Origin: Epiperipatus broadwayi
Taxonomy: Eukaryota; Onychophora; Udeonychophora; Euonychophora; Peripatidae
NCBI GenBank assembly: GCA_028023455.1
Contig: JAQFVV010006231.1
Span: 6,648,036-6,712,035 of the forward strand
Direction of reading: 5' to 3'
DNA length: 64,000 bases
Shown here in pieces: positions 49,540 through 61,460 of this stretch (position 1 is the stretch's first letter; every line of letters begins with the position of its first letter). The translations under genes were made by a program, and so were the position numbers. The notes beneath the pieces are model-generated. The model saw only the letters and a program-made list of their open reading frames with translations, did not search any database and had not been told where the DNA came from.

Positions 49540-49625
49540 TCCAGTCCATTAGAGACATGATGAATAATCCTGCTCCACTGTCCATCTCCATTGTGACTTT
49601 AGTTTCCATGATTATTAAATCTAAT
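49540..49625 (-). pseudogene. Aspartic protease remnant
   Basis: The - strand reads MEMDSGAGLFIMSL. DSGA is the active-site motif of retroelement aspartic proteases, which mature the polyprotein. It is located as expected between gag and RT. The rest of the domain was not traced without breaks. Confidence 0.6.
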
Positions 49626-49734
49626 ATAATCTGTTCATTTATCTTAGTAAAACTCTTTTAATTTCTGATCCCCTGTCCATGGTTCCAATTAATTTTATAT
49701 GTGACCATTGTTGATAGTTATTCTTTCTGCAAAT

Positions 49735-50420
49735 GATTACCATATGGCCTTTTATGGCACTTTTGGTTTTTGAATTTGCAAACTCTTTTTACATGTCTCT
49801 TTATGCCACAACAAAAACAAGTAAAATCCTCTCTCAGAGTTTGTGATGGATGTTTCTGCTGTTTCCATTTTACATATACTTACAGCAATATTTGCTTCCT
49901 TAGTACCAGCTTAGAATTCCATCATGTTTGTTACCATCATCTCATGAGCAATACATTTAGTAAGTGTACCATCTGCAGTATTGTAATTGATGTCTATTTC
50001 ACTGAGCAATAATTTTCTCAAATTATGGTCAATCATGCCATAGAGAAATTGATCTAATAGCATGTCATCAAGATCAGGAAATAAACAGTCTCATGCCAAG
50101 GTTCACAATGCAATATTATACTCAGAGTAGGTTTCATGTGAGTGCTGTTTTCAAATTCTAAACTGAAGGCATGTGACTCTTTTGGTAACTGCAGGCTGAA
50201 AATGTACAGTAAGTTTTTCCACTAATACTGTATATGATAACTAATTGTTTGGAAATTTGCAATACAACTGTTCCAGCAAAGAATAATAATATCAAGACTT
50301 TAGTTTCATCATCTTCAATTTTATTCAGCCTCATATATTGTTTCAATTGTTCCCCATATAGAATCCATCCAGCTGAATTTCCTCTCTCAACTTTCTCTGA
50401 TATATTGCAAAGGAAAAGCC
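49735..50420 (-). pseudogene. Gag remnant with zinc knuckle
   Basis: GEQLKQYMRLNKIEDDETKV followed by LILLFFAG fits the capsid region of Mag-like gag. A later frame has LLDQFLYGMIDHNLRKLLL. A CX2CX4HX4C knuckle (CFCCGIKRHVKRVC, 49778-49819) precedes the protease. Gag packages the element RNA. Several stops and frameshifts are present. Confidence 0.7.
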
Positions 50421-50574
50421 ATGTTCATATGAGCTATTCAAAATTGCTTTTTACCTTCTCTCTTTTGTTTACAAAATGACAACCTCCATTATCCTGTCAA
50501 CTGCGCAATCTGCGGTGTTTACAAAATTAAAACTCAGCTGAAATTGCATAAATAAGGTTGGACTCATAGAGGTT

Positions 50575-50946
50575 TATAACTTAGTTATTTTATTATTATA
50601 GTAAACAAAAAGTGTTTATAACATGAAATTAAGATACAAAAAAACCTGGTTTATTAACATGGAAATTGTTATATCAGTTATCTGATGATACATTATTTAC
50701 GGTGGAATTAAAATTAACGTAGTCCCATTCTATTACCTCATATTGATACAGTTCATTATATTTTAGCAGTCCTTAGATTACAACTGTTTTGTACAGGTTG
50801 TTAACTCCTTTATTTGTTCTACTTTTAGGCCTACAGCCTTAAAATGTCCACTTATCGGGGAGTATGTTAATTGGGAGAAGAAAGAGAAAAACATTTTTTT
50901 TCTATTTCACTCTTTTCATCAGCGATTCTATGCTACCACCTCCTCT
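50575..50946 (-). repeat. 5' LTR of the Ty3/gypsy element
   Basis: Partner of 46197-46563. On the - strand the element starts here, beside the gag remnant. Confidence 0.8.
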
Positions 50947-51400
50947 AATCATTATTTCTAGAGTTAATCAGTCCATTCAGCACAGGGTTGTTGATCATTT
51001 TATTTGTGTTTGGTGGAGTTCTGAAGCCTATTTTTAAATTCATTAGATAAGTTTTTGACTAAATGTTTGGCCACTTTGAGAATATAAGGTAAATGTAAAG
51101 GCAGTTTGTCTCCATTGGTATGCTCCTGGGTTAACTTTTTATAAAAAAGTTGATCTTATTCACTATGTTTTCATCAAGCCATTTTAAGAAGTCAACATGT
51201 CCAATCAGACAATTTTTCTTCAATAGTTCCTCCCTAATTATACAGACAGACAGCTTCCTATTTATTGATCCATATAACTTGGTTACATCTAATGCGGCAA
51301 TTTTAAAATCTGTATTTTGTAATCCAATGTGAATTCAATTATGTTGATTTTATGGTGATCAGCATAGCATTTGTGATATCCATTTCATTTTAATCATAAA
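50947..51400 (-). pseudogene. Penelope-like reverse transcriptase fragment
   Basis: The - strand from about 51340 reads IAALDVTKLYGSINRKLSVC, then IIREELLKKN and FLKWLDENIV with no stop for about 70 codons. The D-V-x-x-L-Y/F-x-x-I pattern followed by an alpha-helical stretch resembles the RT block of Penelope-like elements. Only this block is visible. It is cut at the left by the gypsy 5' LTR. An alternative is another retroelement RT. Confidence 0.45.
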
Positions 51401-53018
51401 GATATCAAATGAGGGGGGGGGGATAAATTTATGTTCCCTTTATTTAAATTGTCTTATTCACAGTCCATATTTCTTTGCTATATGTTCCAAATATATTTAT
51501 AAAAGTAAAATAGAATAAACATAAAATTTTAAGCAGAAGAAAGTAGGTATGTTCTTTTTACTGAGATCCTTTCTGTAGCTATGGCAACACAAAATGCAGT
51601 CTTTTTTTTTAAACACTGGCTTTTGATTCTTCTAATTCTAATAAGATATTGTTATCATTCAGCTATAATTTAAACTAAAATATTTCATTTTGAAGTTAAA
51701 TAAGTAGTTCATTTATTTCAGATTCACTCAAAACAATAAATATTTTTTTTTATTAAACAGATATCCTTTAACGGTTTTTTTTATATTTGTACATGACAAT
51801 ATAATATATACACACATGCCTTTACTTTTCACTTAAAATGTTTATTAAGACTTTGTTAAAATATTTATTTCACACTATCTTATTACCCTTTTTATAAATC
51901 ATCATTAAGAATAATTTTATTCATGGTTTAGGAACTATACATTCTTTACAACCATTATGTAGGCTTTAAATTTCTTGAAGCAAATTATCTCCATATCTGA
52001 TAATTTCCTTAACTTATTGTATTATTTCCAAATTCGTTCTTCAATTTATTCACTGCCTTTTTGATCTTTTTTTAAATAAAATATTATAAAGGATAGTGCA
52101 ATTTTAATAAACTCTTTTATTAATTTTCCATCAAAGTTTGCATTTTATAATCACGAACAGTACACAGTATACTCATTGCTTTAAAATTTCATTATTTTAT
52201 ATTATATCTTGGGGTATTATGTCTCTGCATTAGCCTATACAGGCAAATGTGATAATGAAAACTAAAAGCATTACTGATATTAATATAAATAAAAAAATTT
52301 AATTCTTATTATCTCTTCAAAAGTCTGCCCTATGGCAACTGTTAGCCATAAATATTCCTCAATTGTAAATATTGTTTTTAATTTTAGTATTTTAGCTTTG
52401 CAGATATCAAACTAGATTATCTTTTTATAAAGTATTATTGCCATTCTATTGCTGTCAACCAATACTACTATACATGTGCTGTTGTTTTTCTTTCTCTTTT
52501 TTTTTATTATTATAAATTTCATCTTATAGGAATTATATTCAGATCTCCTTATCTGTGGAATCAATATGTGGAATTATAATTTAGATAATCTTCCCATTTT
52601 GCTTTTTTTTTTTTTATCATTTGATTTCACATGTAATTTAGTTTAGAATATGATCTTGATATATCAATATTGATTGTCATAACTTCTAACTTAGATCCTG
52701 AGTTTTTATATCTTGTGATTTATTTATTTTTTAATTTTATGATTGTTATTACACTACTTTTGCATACTATTCAAGTGAATAGTGAGTCTTTAATTGATTG
52801 TATTTTTTACTAATTAAGTTCGTTATACTGGTTATTATAAAACGAATGTGATAGATTTTGTCACTTCATATTTATTATATTATTTTCAGTTTCTTCACAT
52901 TAAACCATATTATATTTCAAACATTATTATTAATCTAATATTAAGTTACACGTTTAAATTTTCTTTTGCAAACTCGCTTTATTTTATCACAAATAAATTC
53001 AGTTTCTTTTTCTTTTAG
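51401..53018. other. AT-rich intronic DNA
   Basis: No gene or clear repeat recognised. A G-run lies at about 51412-51421. It ends with a pyrimidine tract and TTTTAG, the acceptor of the candidate exon 53019. Confidence 0.4.
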
Positions 53019-53102
53019 GTAAACAGAAAATGTATAATAAAAAATCCTTCATTATAAATGATAATGAACTAATAAAAGAAGTGATTCCATTGACTCATTC
53101 AG
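53019..53102 (+). CDS. Candidate exon, 84 bp, phase ambiguous
   Basis: Acceptor TTTCTTTTTCTTTTAG ends at 53018 and donor GTAATT begins at 53103. Phase 1 reads KQKMYNKKSFIINDNELIKE and on to THS with no stop, leaving in phase 1; this would join exon 43578-43719 directly. Phase 0 reads VNRKCIIKNPSL then TAA (53055-53057), which would follow 45549-45676 and end the protein. No domain is recognised in either. The signals are good but the exon is short, so it may be chance. Confidence 0.4.
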
Positions 53103-53459
53103 GTAATTTTGTTATATATTCTTTCTCTTCTTATATATACTGTACTCACAAATATGTATATTGAAACATTGTTTATTCATTTAATAAAACTAATAATCAT
53201 CCACAAAAATTTTGGACAATAATATTGTTTTAATTCATAATAATACCCTCCCTTCCGCTCAATACTAAAGCAAATTCTTCAGAATTTTTTTTAAAAGAAA
53301 CTAATATTTTTCAAGCAAAAACAAAAGTGTACATTTCTCTATTTTATTCAATTAGCAAAATAAAAATATCACTGCTTGAATGGTTGAAAATGATGATAAT
53401 GATAATAATGAAAAATATTTTGAATTATCAAAATATTTTTATTATCATTTTCAAACATT
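53103..53459. other. AT-rich DNA
   Basis: Nothing recognised. Confidence 0.4.
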
Positions 53460-53850
53460 ATCCCTTCACTGCAGGATTAATAACTTTCCAAGTTTAATCC
53501 AGTTTCCCCAATTTCTAGCCTCTCTTTTTATCTTTCATCCATTCATCTCACATGTGGTCCTTTTCTAGGTCTTTTACAATCTTTCGGAATCTGATTTTAG
53601 ATTTCTGCTATTCATCTATTATCATCTTTTCTAGCAATATACTCAGTCTTGCTCCACTTCAGTCTCTCAATTCTTTTAATAATGTCACTAATACCCATTT
53701 ATTCTCTCACCTATATATTTCATTTGCAATCCCTTCTTGTTATACTTAACATACATCTCTCCATATTTGGTTGAATGGTCTGAAGTCTTGTATTGATCTT
53801 CTGTTAAGGATCCAAGTCTCAGATCCATAAATTAGAACTGGTAACGTTTT
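53460..53850 (-). pseudogene. 3' end of an RTE-like LINE, heavily decayed
   Basis: On the - strand LPVLIYGSETWILN (about 53800-53845) matches the YGSETW block after the RT of RTE-type LINEs. Further on, in another frame, SDIIKRIERLKWSK, YIARKDDNR and CKRPRKGPHVR match the C-terminal segment of the same proteins (usual words: RLKW-WAGHIARR-DNRW and GRP-TRW). Stops and frameshifts are frequent. The two short + frames at 53380-53749 are its shadows. Confidence 0.7.
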
Positions 53851-55588
53851 ACTATAATTGTTTTTTATTATAAAATTCCTTGAATTTTGTTATTTAAAAA
53901 TAAAATTAAAAAAATTATATCCTCAAACATTATAAGTTTTAAAACAATTATTTTATTTCATTCTCATAAGTTATATTTATTCAATCTGGGTTTCAAATCA
54001 AGTACAAATAAATTTTTTCAGTTAGCTTAAAATATCTAAGTAAGCCTAGAGATCTAACTAGATCCAAAAATAATCTGTTTTGGTCAGATGATTGTTAGTA
54101 CATTTATCATAAAACAAAATATGTTTGCAATCTGATGCCACTAACATCATTCATAATGGCTGCATTACATTGCTATAGGCACAAAACTCATGGTTGAACA
54201 AATGAAGTAGAAGCTTTAAATATAAAACATCTATTTGTTATATGATTATTAATTTACTTTTTTTTGAATGAGTACAAATTCATTGCTTCACTTAAATGTA
54301 GTATCTTATTCTAAATATCCTCATTTTTTATACAGCCAATTTATATAATTCTTAAAAGTTAATAATTTTACATTTGTAATGTTCCACAACAGCATATGGA
54401 TAATAGGTACCTTTGTGCAAGATAAATTTTAAAGCCCCCACCCCATTCTAATAAATAAAAATTTGTAAATTAAAAGATATTTTTTCTTAGCGCTTTCACA
54501 AGAAAAACTTGAAAATATGGCATTAAACATTTAACATACTCAGTAAATAACTTACGTGTTTTATTCAATTATTTCTATAAAATAAATCCAGAGATTAAAA
54601 CATATGCTAAAATAAAACAAGTTAAATAATGTCCTAAAACAAAAATATTTATTTATTAAAATAGTTATTGTTGTTTGAAAACTCATTCACAATTTCTCAT
54701 TCATAAACTTATTCTCATTTTCTACTAACAACGTTATATTCATTCATTAATAAAATATTTACATTATTATTTATTTTTTATGTACATGTTATCCCACTAA
54801 TTCTTACATTGTTTATTGATATAACTTTTATATTTCATTAAGATTACCAAACTAAGTCAGTTTTAAATAATGTTTTCATTCCACTAGCACCAACTTGTTA
54901 AAAAGTTCTTTGTTTTAAAAACCCATTAGTTACTTTTAATAGTCACATAGATATTGTTTATATTTTCTATTAACAAAATAGTTTTTCTTGTTTTCATTCA
55001 GTAGCAAAATATTTACACTTCTATATTATTTTATTTTTTAATGCTTATTATTAAGAAAGTTGTATTATATATATTATACTTTATTATATAGTTTGACAAT
55101 TAGGGATTTAACCAGGATTTATTTTAAGGGAAGAAATTTTAAATGTTCATACTTAGATTGTTTATTCAATACATTATTCATAGATTGTGTTGGGTAACTA
55201 TTTTTTTAAAAAATCAAATACTTGGTTTGGTCCACTAGATATATTTTTTAAGATTCTGTCAATAGTGCAATATAAGAATTTTATTATAATCAAGAGAATT
55301 GCATTGATCATGTGATGTTTAGTGGTTTAAATTTGTTAAGAATTAAAATATTTTGGCATGCAATAATATCTTTTTAAAATTTACATTTTTTATTCATTCT
55401 GCTTTTGCTTAGATTTGGGCCAGTGTGGATTGTGAATCAATTATGAATTTTTAGCAGAGAACAAACAAAGTTCACATCCAAGGAAAAGCTGTTTAATAAA
55501 ATATATAAAAAGATAATATGGCAGAAAAAAGATATCATTATTAAAAATTGAAAAGGCTATTTAATAAAGCATGTAAAAAATAATATAA
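53851..55588. repeat. AT-rich DNA with weak tandem structure
   Basis: Around 54640-55030 two blocks about 245 bp apart share TTTCTA-TAACAA, CATTCA-TA-CAAAATATTTACA and TATTATTT-TTTTTTAATG words. Otherwise nothing recognised. Confidence 0.35.
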
Positions 55589-55589
55589 C

Positions 55590-55646
55590 ATAATAATAAT
55601 AATGATAATGATGATGATGATGATGATGCTGCTGCTGATGATGATG

Positions 55647-55675
<29 letters not shown>
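55590..55675. repeat. (AAT/GAT)n trinucleotide microsatellite
   Basis: Interrupted AAT, GAT and GCT triplets, for example ATGATGATGATGATGCTGCT followed by a run of AAT. Confidence 0.95.
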
Positions 55676-55681
<6 letters not shown>

Positions 55682-55699
55682 GAGAAAGATAATATTGTT

Positions 55700-56720
55700 A
55701 TTTAAAAATTTTTGCACAGGATGGCATCAGAATTAATCCTAGGATCTCATATTCCAGAGTCACTACTCTACCATTATATCTGAGCTCTGTAACCTGCCAT
55801 TGATAAAGACAATTTTATCATATGCAGAATTATTCCTAATTATGAGGCAATATTTTTAAATGAGGTTTTATTTTTAAATAAACTATTAATAACAATATGT
55901 TACTTTTTTTATATATAAATTAGGATATTTAAATAAGTAATTGGAAAACAAAACATTTTCACTTATATATAAATTTTATTAATTGTAGTGACAAAAGGCA
56001 TTGGTCTGTTCATTTTTATACATTGGTATATGAAATATATTTTGAAGCTCGAATAATTGTTGCAGTAAGTCTAAGTAGAGAATTCCCTTATGTTTAAATA
56101 AAAAATATTTACAATCAGAACATGTTTTTAATAATAAAATTATTCCAAAATCAAAACATTTATGTATAAGTTTTATTAATTATCATGACAAAATGGTATC
56201 AGTCTATTCGGTTTAGCACAATGATGAGAATATACGTAGTATATTTCGAGCTCGAGCTTTGGAATTCAAGCCTCATGCAATTGTCACATGAAGTGTAAAC
56301 AAAGAAGTATTCTTCTCATTTTTAAATAAAAAATATTTACACTCAGAATGTATTTCTAACAATGAAATGATTTGAAAATGTAAACGTTTTCATTTACACA
56401 TAAATTTTATTAATTATTTTGGCACACTTGCACATGGCAGCTCTAGTAATGCAAATATATTAAAATAATCAAAAAATATTAATTGACTTATTGCTGGGAA
56501 GTGGAAGTAGAGTTGAAGTTGTAATCCATAGATCTTGAGTTTTAGAATTATCACAACATTTATCCATGCAGTACATTAAACTAGTTTAATGAAGAGAAAA
56601 ATATTATAAACGATTTATTCAAAATATTGGGTCATGTGATTTTTTTAATGATTATTATGTGTCATTTTCATTTATACATAATGTTTAAAGCAAAGAAAAA
56701 AGAACAAAAATTATATGTAC
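55700..56720 (-). repeat. Tandem SINE-like units of about 200-230 bp with tRNA-like heads
   Basis: Three to four related units. Body words recur: AAATTTTATTAATT (about 55970, 56170, 56402) and AAAATATTTACAATCAGAAC versus AAAATATTTACACTCAGAAT (56104, 56332). On the - strand at 55714-55789, GAGCTCAGATATAATGGTAG (A-box-like) and CCTAGGATTAATTCTGATG (B-box-like) form a tRNA-like head, and weaker head-like words lie near 56060, 56270 and 56520. It resembles the segment at 45118. Interpreted as a local array of one tRNA-derived SINE; the folding is not proven. Confidence 0.45.
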
Positions 56721-58079
56721 AATTTTTAATTTTTATCATTTCATTTTTTCATATCCACTACTTTTCATATTATTTCAACAAACTAATTTACCTGATGTAA
56801 TCTTGACTACAATTCTCTATTTCTTGTATTAGCCCAGGAACATTTTAGTTATTCTCTCACTCATGTTTCTTGCTTTTTATGTCTTTATTAATCTTAACAT
56901 ATAGTTCTTCACAGCTTATATAATATTTAAAGTGTATATTTTGTATAATGATCTTCAATTATGTAATAATTGTGGAAATGAATGTTTTAATAAATGTGTT
57001 CTATTAAATTTATCAAAACATTTCTTTACATAATTTCCTCAGTCATCTTTTATTTCATACTTATTTTCTTTCTATTTTATTACCAATTCTTAAAAACTAC
57101 AATGTTTTTTCTCTCTTTCCATATAAAGCTATTCTTAAAAAAAAAACACTTAACAAATCTCTAAATTAATAGATCAAAAAATAATCTATCATTATTAAAA
57201 ATCTTTTGAGCTTTTGTGATTATTATTCTACTTTCTTTATCACTACTTTCTGTATAAGATAATCAGCTCTATAAATTCCTGTTTATATTTACTTTCAATC
57301 TTTTCATATCCCAATACCTATTTTCATAGTGATTACAAATTTTATCAATTTTATAATATTGTTAAGATCATCCTGACTATCTATGAATTCTAAAAATAAT
57401 TAGGAGAAGTTAAAATTAGTCTTTTCTATATGTTTAATATATTTAACTTTTTTAAGAATAAACTGGACGTGAAGGATTTTGATAAAGGTCATATAACTAA
57501 TATGTAGAGAGACTAAAAATTAAATTTATTGAAAGAAATCCTAAAAGATAAGTAATGGTTAAATAAAAAGATTATTTTAAAAGATACATTTTTAATGACT
57601 TATTATAAGAGAATACATATTAATGAAGTGTTAACAAAAATTATTATGGAAAACTAAAAATGTAACAAATATATATATATGGATTAAAAATGAACAAATT
57701 TTCTGCAAAAAAAAATGGAGAGAAAAAATACATGTAAAGAAGGAAAATTACATTATTATTTTGTGAATTCTATTTTAAATGTCTTTAAATATATTCTAAT
57801 ACAAAATGGATAAACTTGTAAAATTGAAATACATTGGTATAAGTTTGTAAAAACTTTAATATATTTGAAGATTGGGAAGTAGAAATTAAAGAATGTCATA
57901 TTGAAAACAATATTCATAATATACTTCATGTTACCCTTAGAAATATAAGAAGAAATTGGAAGAATTAGATGCAATTATATACTCTTACATTAATTTAAGT
58001 TATTTTGTAATATTAATAAACACAAATATAAAAAAATTAATCATAATATAAATTATAAAAAAATTTCATATTGCTGAAA
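56721..58079. other. AT-rich DNA
   Basis: No gene recognised. Some of it may be the unreadable 5' part of the LINE relic that follows. Confidence 0.35.
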
Positions 58080-61000
58080 TCATAAAAAGGTAGAGGTATA
58101 TTGATTTTTATTAGAGAATATATTTTTGTTGAAAAACTGGAAGTTAATTTTAACAGCTTGAAACAATTCATATAATTTTTGAATTAAATAGCAATAAAGT
58201 TATGTAACTAGTAATATATAGAGAATGATTATAAAGTGTTTGTAGATGAATTAAAATCATGGTTAAAATGTTTTAACAAATTAACAATGAAATAATATTA
58301 ATTGGTGTTATGGATATTGATTTATGTAAAAGTTCTAAAACTGTTGAAAATTATATAGATGCATTAGCTATATATGAAGTAATTTGCCATGTTAAAACAT
58401 ACATAACAGAAGAAATTATAATGAATAGTATAGTTTTTTCATGCAAACCTAATGAAAAATATTTTAATTGCTGTTATTAAAGATAAAATTACTGATCATT
58501 ATTTTACATTTATATCTATTGCAAACAAAATTCAATATAATTAAATATCAGAAATAGTGAAATATAAATTGATATTATATAATAAACTAATTAGAAATTT
58601 TTTAGAAGAAACTGACTGGAATGAAATCAGAAAATTTAATGACATTAATACTATGTAACAGTTGAGATTTGGAGATATAATGTTCTGAAGAAGATTGCTG
58701 GAGCAATCAAAACTGTAAACTGCAAGAAAGGGTGGATAATAAAGCATTATAAAAGTAGTAAAGTGTTTGGTCAATTGAATATTATATGAATACTATGTAT
58801 GAGGAGTTTATAGAAATTTTCAAAGATGTATACAATAAGCAAATAATAAAAACTTCAATGTTAATTGAATGAATAAAAAACATTAAAATTAATATAAGAA
58901 AAAAACAAGTTTATGGAATGAATGTAAAAAAAAATTATGGTTTATTTTTTAAATATAAGGCATTAAAAAATAAAGTAAATTATATGGTAAAAATAGAGAA
59001 GCAATTCAATTAATTTATAATAAATTTTTAAATAAAAGTAGAGGTGAAATATCATTAAGGAAATCAAGTTCTATAAATCATGAAGATTTAAAGAAATATT
59101 TTAATATAGATGATAGTTTTCTTCTAGCAAATACTTTTAATATTATATTTCTAGAAAAAATTAAAACAACTAAAAAAAATTAATTGTGATAGTAATATTT
59201 TGAAAACATATAATAGTCAATCTCATTCAATATTTATGCCAAATTTAAATGAACAAGATTTATATGAAATAATAAAAGAATGTAGAGTTAAAATAAGTCC
59301 AGGTATAGATACAATCAGAATGGTAGATATAAAAAATAATGTTGACATTTTATCAGATGTTATAATTTACATGATTAATAAAATAATAGAAAGTAATGAA
59401 TTTTCTAAATTATTAAAAACATATATAGTAAGACCAGTATATAAATCTGTTACTAAAAATAATTTTGGTAATTATAGAGCTATATCTATTCTTCCTTCAA
59501 ATGCTAAAATAATAGAAAAATATATTCATAAAAAAATTTAACTAAAAGTATTTTTTTAAATAAAAACTAATATGGATTCACAGAATGAAGAAACACAACG
59601 ATGTTATTAGAGAAATTTACAGATAAAATTTATAGTGCATTAAACTATAATAAATATATAGGGTGTATGAGCACAGACTTTCACATGATCCATACTCTAT
59701 CTCATAACACTGATACACTTGAACACATATATGTCAAAAAGATAAATAATGACCAATATACGTATTTCATGCTAAATCAGCACTTATCAGTTGGTCCAAA
59801 TTATCATCTCTACATATATATGCAATAAGTGCTCAGATATATATAAAGATAGCCAATCTTCATACTTTAATGGACAGGCTTCAATCCACTCCACATTACA
59901 ACTCTTCAAATGTCCATCCAATTAAAAATCTGATGATGGAATGTTCAAAGGCCACTCTGAGGCAGAGATTCTCATCACACATGTTAACCTAAAGTCAATC
60001 TGACCCTCATGTACAGGACATAATCCATTTAATACATATATGATAGATGGGTAGACATCTCTACTATGTAATAACTAAAATACAGGCTTATTATATATCT
60101 ATATCAAAATATATAACTGATTTTATCAAGCATAATCAATTGATTCACAGTTTACAAAATTGTGGAGTTAGAGGAAAATTGCTGTTTTTTTTAAAAAAAT
60201 ACTTAAATAATAGATATGTTGTATCAAAAATATCAAATGTATTGAGTAATGAGCAAAAAAAAAATTATATAGAGTTACTCAAGGTTCTATACTTAGGCAT
60301 TGCTGTTTGGATTTTCATAGATGATCTAATATTGAAGGATCAATATATCAATATACAAATGATACTGTTATTATGAGTATAAATAACAATATTGATATTG
60401 TAATTAATGAATGTCAAGAAAGTCTAAACAAAATTGTCTTTTGGTGGTTTTGAATTTATATAAATGATAAAAACAAAATGTCTTTTAATATGCTTTCCTC
60501 ATATGAAATATAAAAATATTGATATAAATCTGCATTACCATGAATGTATATATAACAGTAATGTAATATGTAATGATAATAAGTGTATAAAAGTAAAACA
60601 AGTATATTAAATATCTTGGAATGATGATAGATGAAAAAAATGTCCTGAAACATCATATAAATATACTGATTAATAAATTTAGATATTTTGTAACATTAAG
60701 ATGTGATATGTTAGACTATTTCCATCCTTTATGAGTGAATGTTGAATGTACAGAAAATTTTAAACTTTATTTAAACTTTCCAAATACAAACAATTTGTTA
60801 ATAATAGCACACAAATAGACATTACAGATTATTACTAACAAGTTGTTTGTATTTGGAAAGTTTAAATAAAGTTTAAATTTTTCTGTACATTCAACATTCA
60901 CTCATAAATGATGGAAATAGTCCAACATATCACATCTTATAATATACCATCATTACAAACCTTCAGACAAATATTTTGTAATAATGTTTGACAAAATCAA

Positions 61001-61460
61001 AGATATTTTTTTAAAATATTCTTATTGTTCTACATAAATTTTTATGTAAATCTTTATTGAGATATAGTTTTGCGAGCTTTTCTAATATTAATAAATTAGT
61101 AGTATCGCAAAAAAAAAAAAAATTGGTCTAATAGGAGAAATTTATATCAAAAAAGTAAAAAATGGATACAAAAATATTTTATTATTCAATCAACTTCTTG
61201 AATATATAATTACAGAGAAAAAAAAATGTTGATAGTACTTTCAAAAAACCTTATATAAACAATTTAAAATGTGTCTTAAGAAAATATTGTAATAAATATG
61301 GAATAATAATAAGAAATCACTATGTTTCTAAATTATTTAATAATTTACCTATTGAATTATAAAGCTTGCAACATTACAGGTAAACAAAAAATCAAATTAA
61401 AACATATATTAAAGAAGGAAATTAGTGTATAGAAAAATATATCAGTTTTTAAATAGAGTA
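58080..61460 (+). pseudogene. Decayed jockey/CR1-type LINE
   Basis: Read on + with many frame changes. Endonuclease pieces: FVDELKSWLKCFNK, LIGVMDIDL (normally GD-N, here GV-D) and ILIAVIKDKITDHYFTFISI (about 58450-58525, TDH motif). RT pieces: PNLNEQDLYEIIKECRVKIS and NFGNYRAISILPSNAKIIEK (59200-59541), then a copy of the FTDKIY-ALN-NKYIGCMSTDF block (59601 on). The catalytic YADD is now QYTNDTVIMS (about 60345). Then YLGMMIDEKNVLKHHINILI and, near the end, YGIIIRNHYVSKLFNNLPIE (about 61297-61358). A hairpin interrupts it at 60697-60939. Non-functional; the left end is not defined. Confidence 0.75.
60697..60939. repeat. Hairpin: 110 bp inverted arms inside the LINE relic
   Basis: The left arm (60697-60806) starts TAAGATGTGATATGTTAGAC and the right arm (60829-60939) is its inverse, ending CACATCTTA. 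The arms match nearly throughout. The loop is about 22 bp. The left arm continues the LINE reading (RYFVTLRCDML), so part of the LINE itself may have been inverted and duplicated. Confidence 0.85.

Larger units (their letters stand above)
46197..50946 (-). mobile_element. Degenerate Ty3/gypsy LTR retrotransposon, - strand
   Basis: Two LTRs of about 370 bp (46197-46563 and 50575-50946) surround gag, protease, RT, RNase H and integrase remnants in the usual Ty3/gypsy order on the - strand. The LTRs differ at many positions, so the insertion is old. All genes carry frameshifts or stops, and catalytic residues are lost in RT and integrase. Gag and the CCHC knuckle suggest a Mag-like lineage (inference). 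It cannot move by itself. Confidence 0.9.

Noticed and set aside
49083-49661. 192-residue + strand frame in the gypsy element
   Set aside because: Antisense of the RT and protease remnants on the - strand, which show real motifs.
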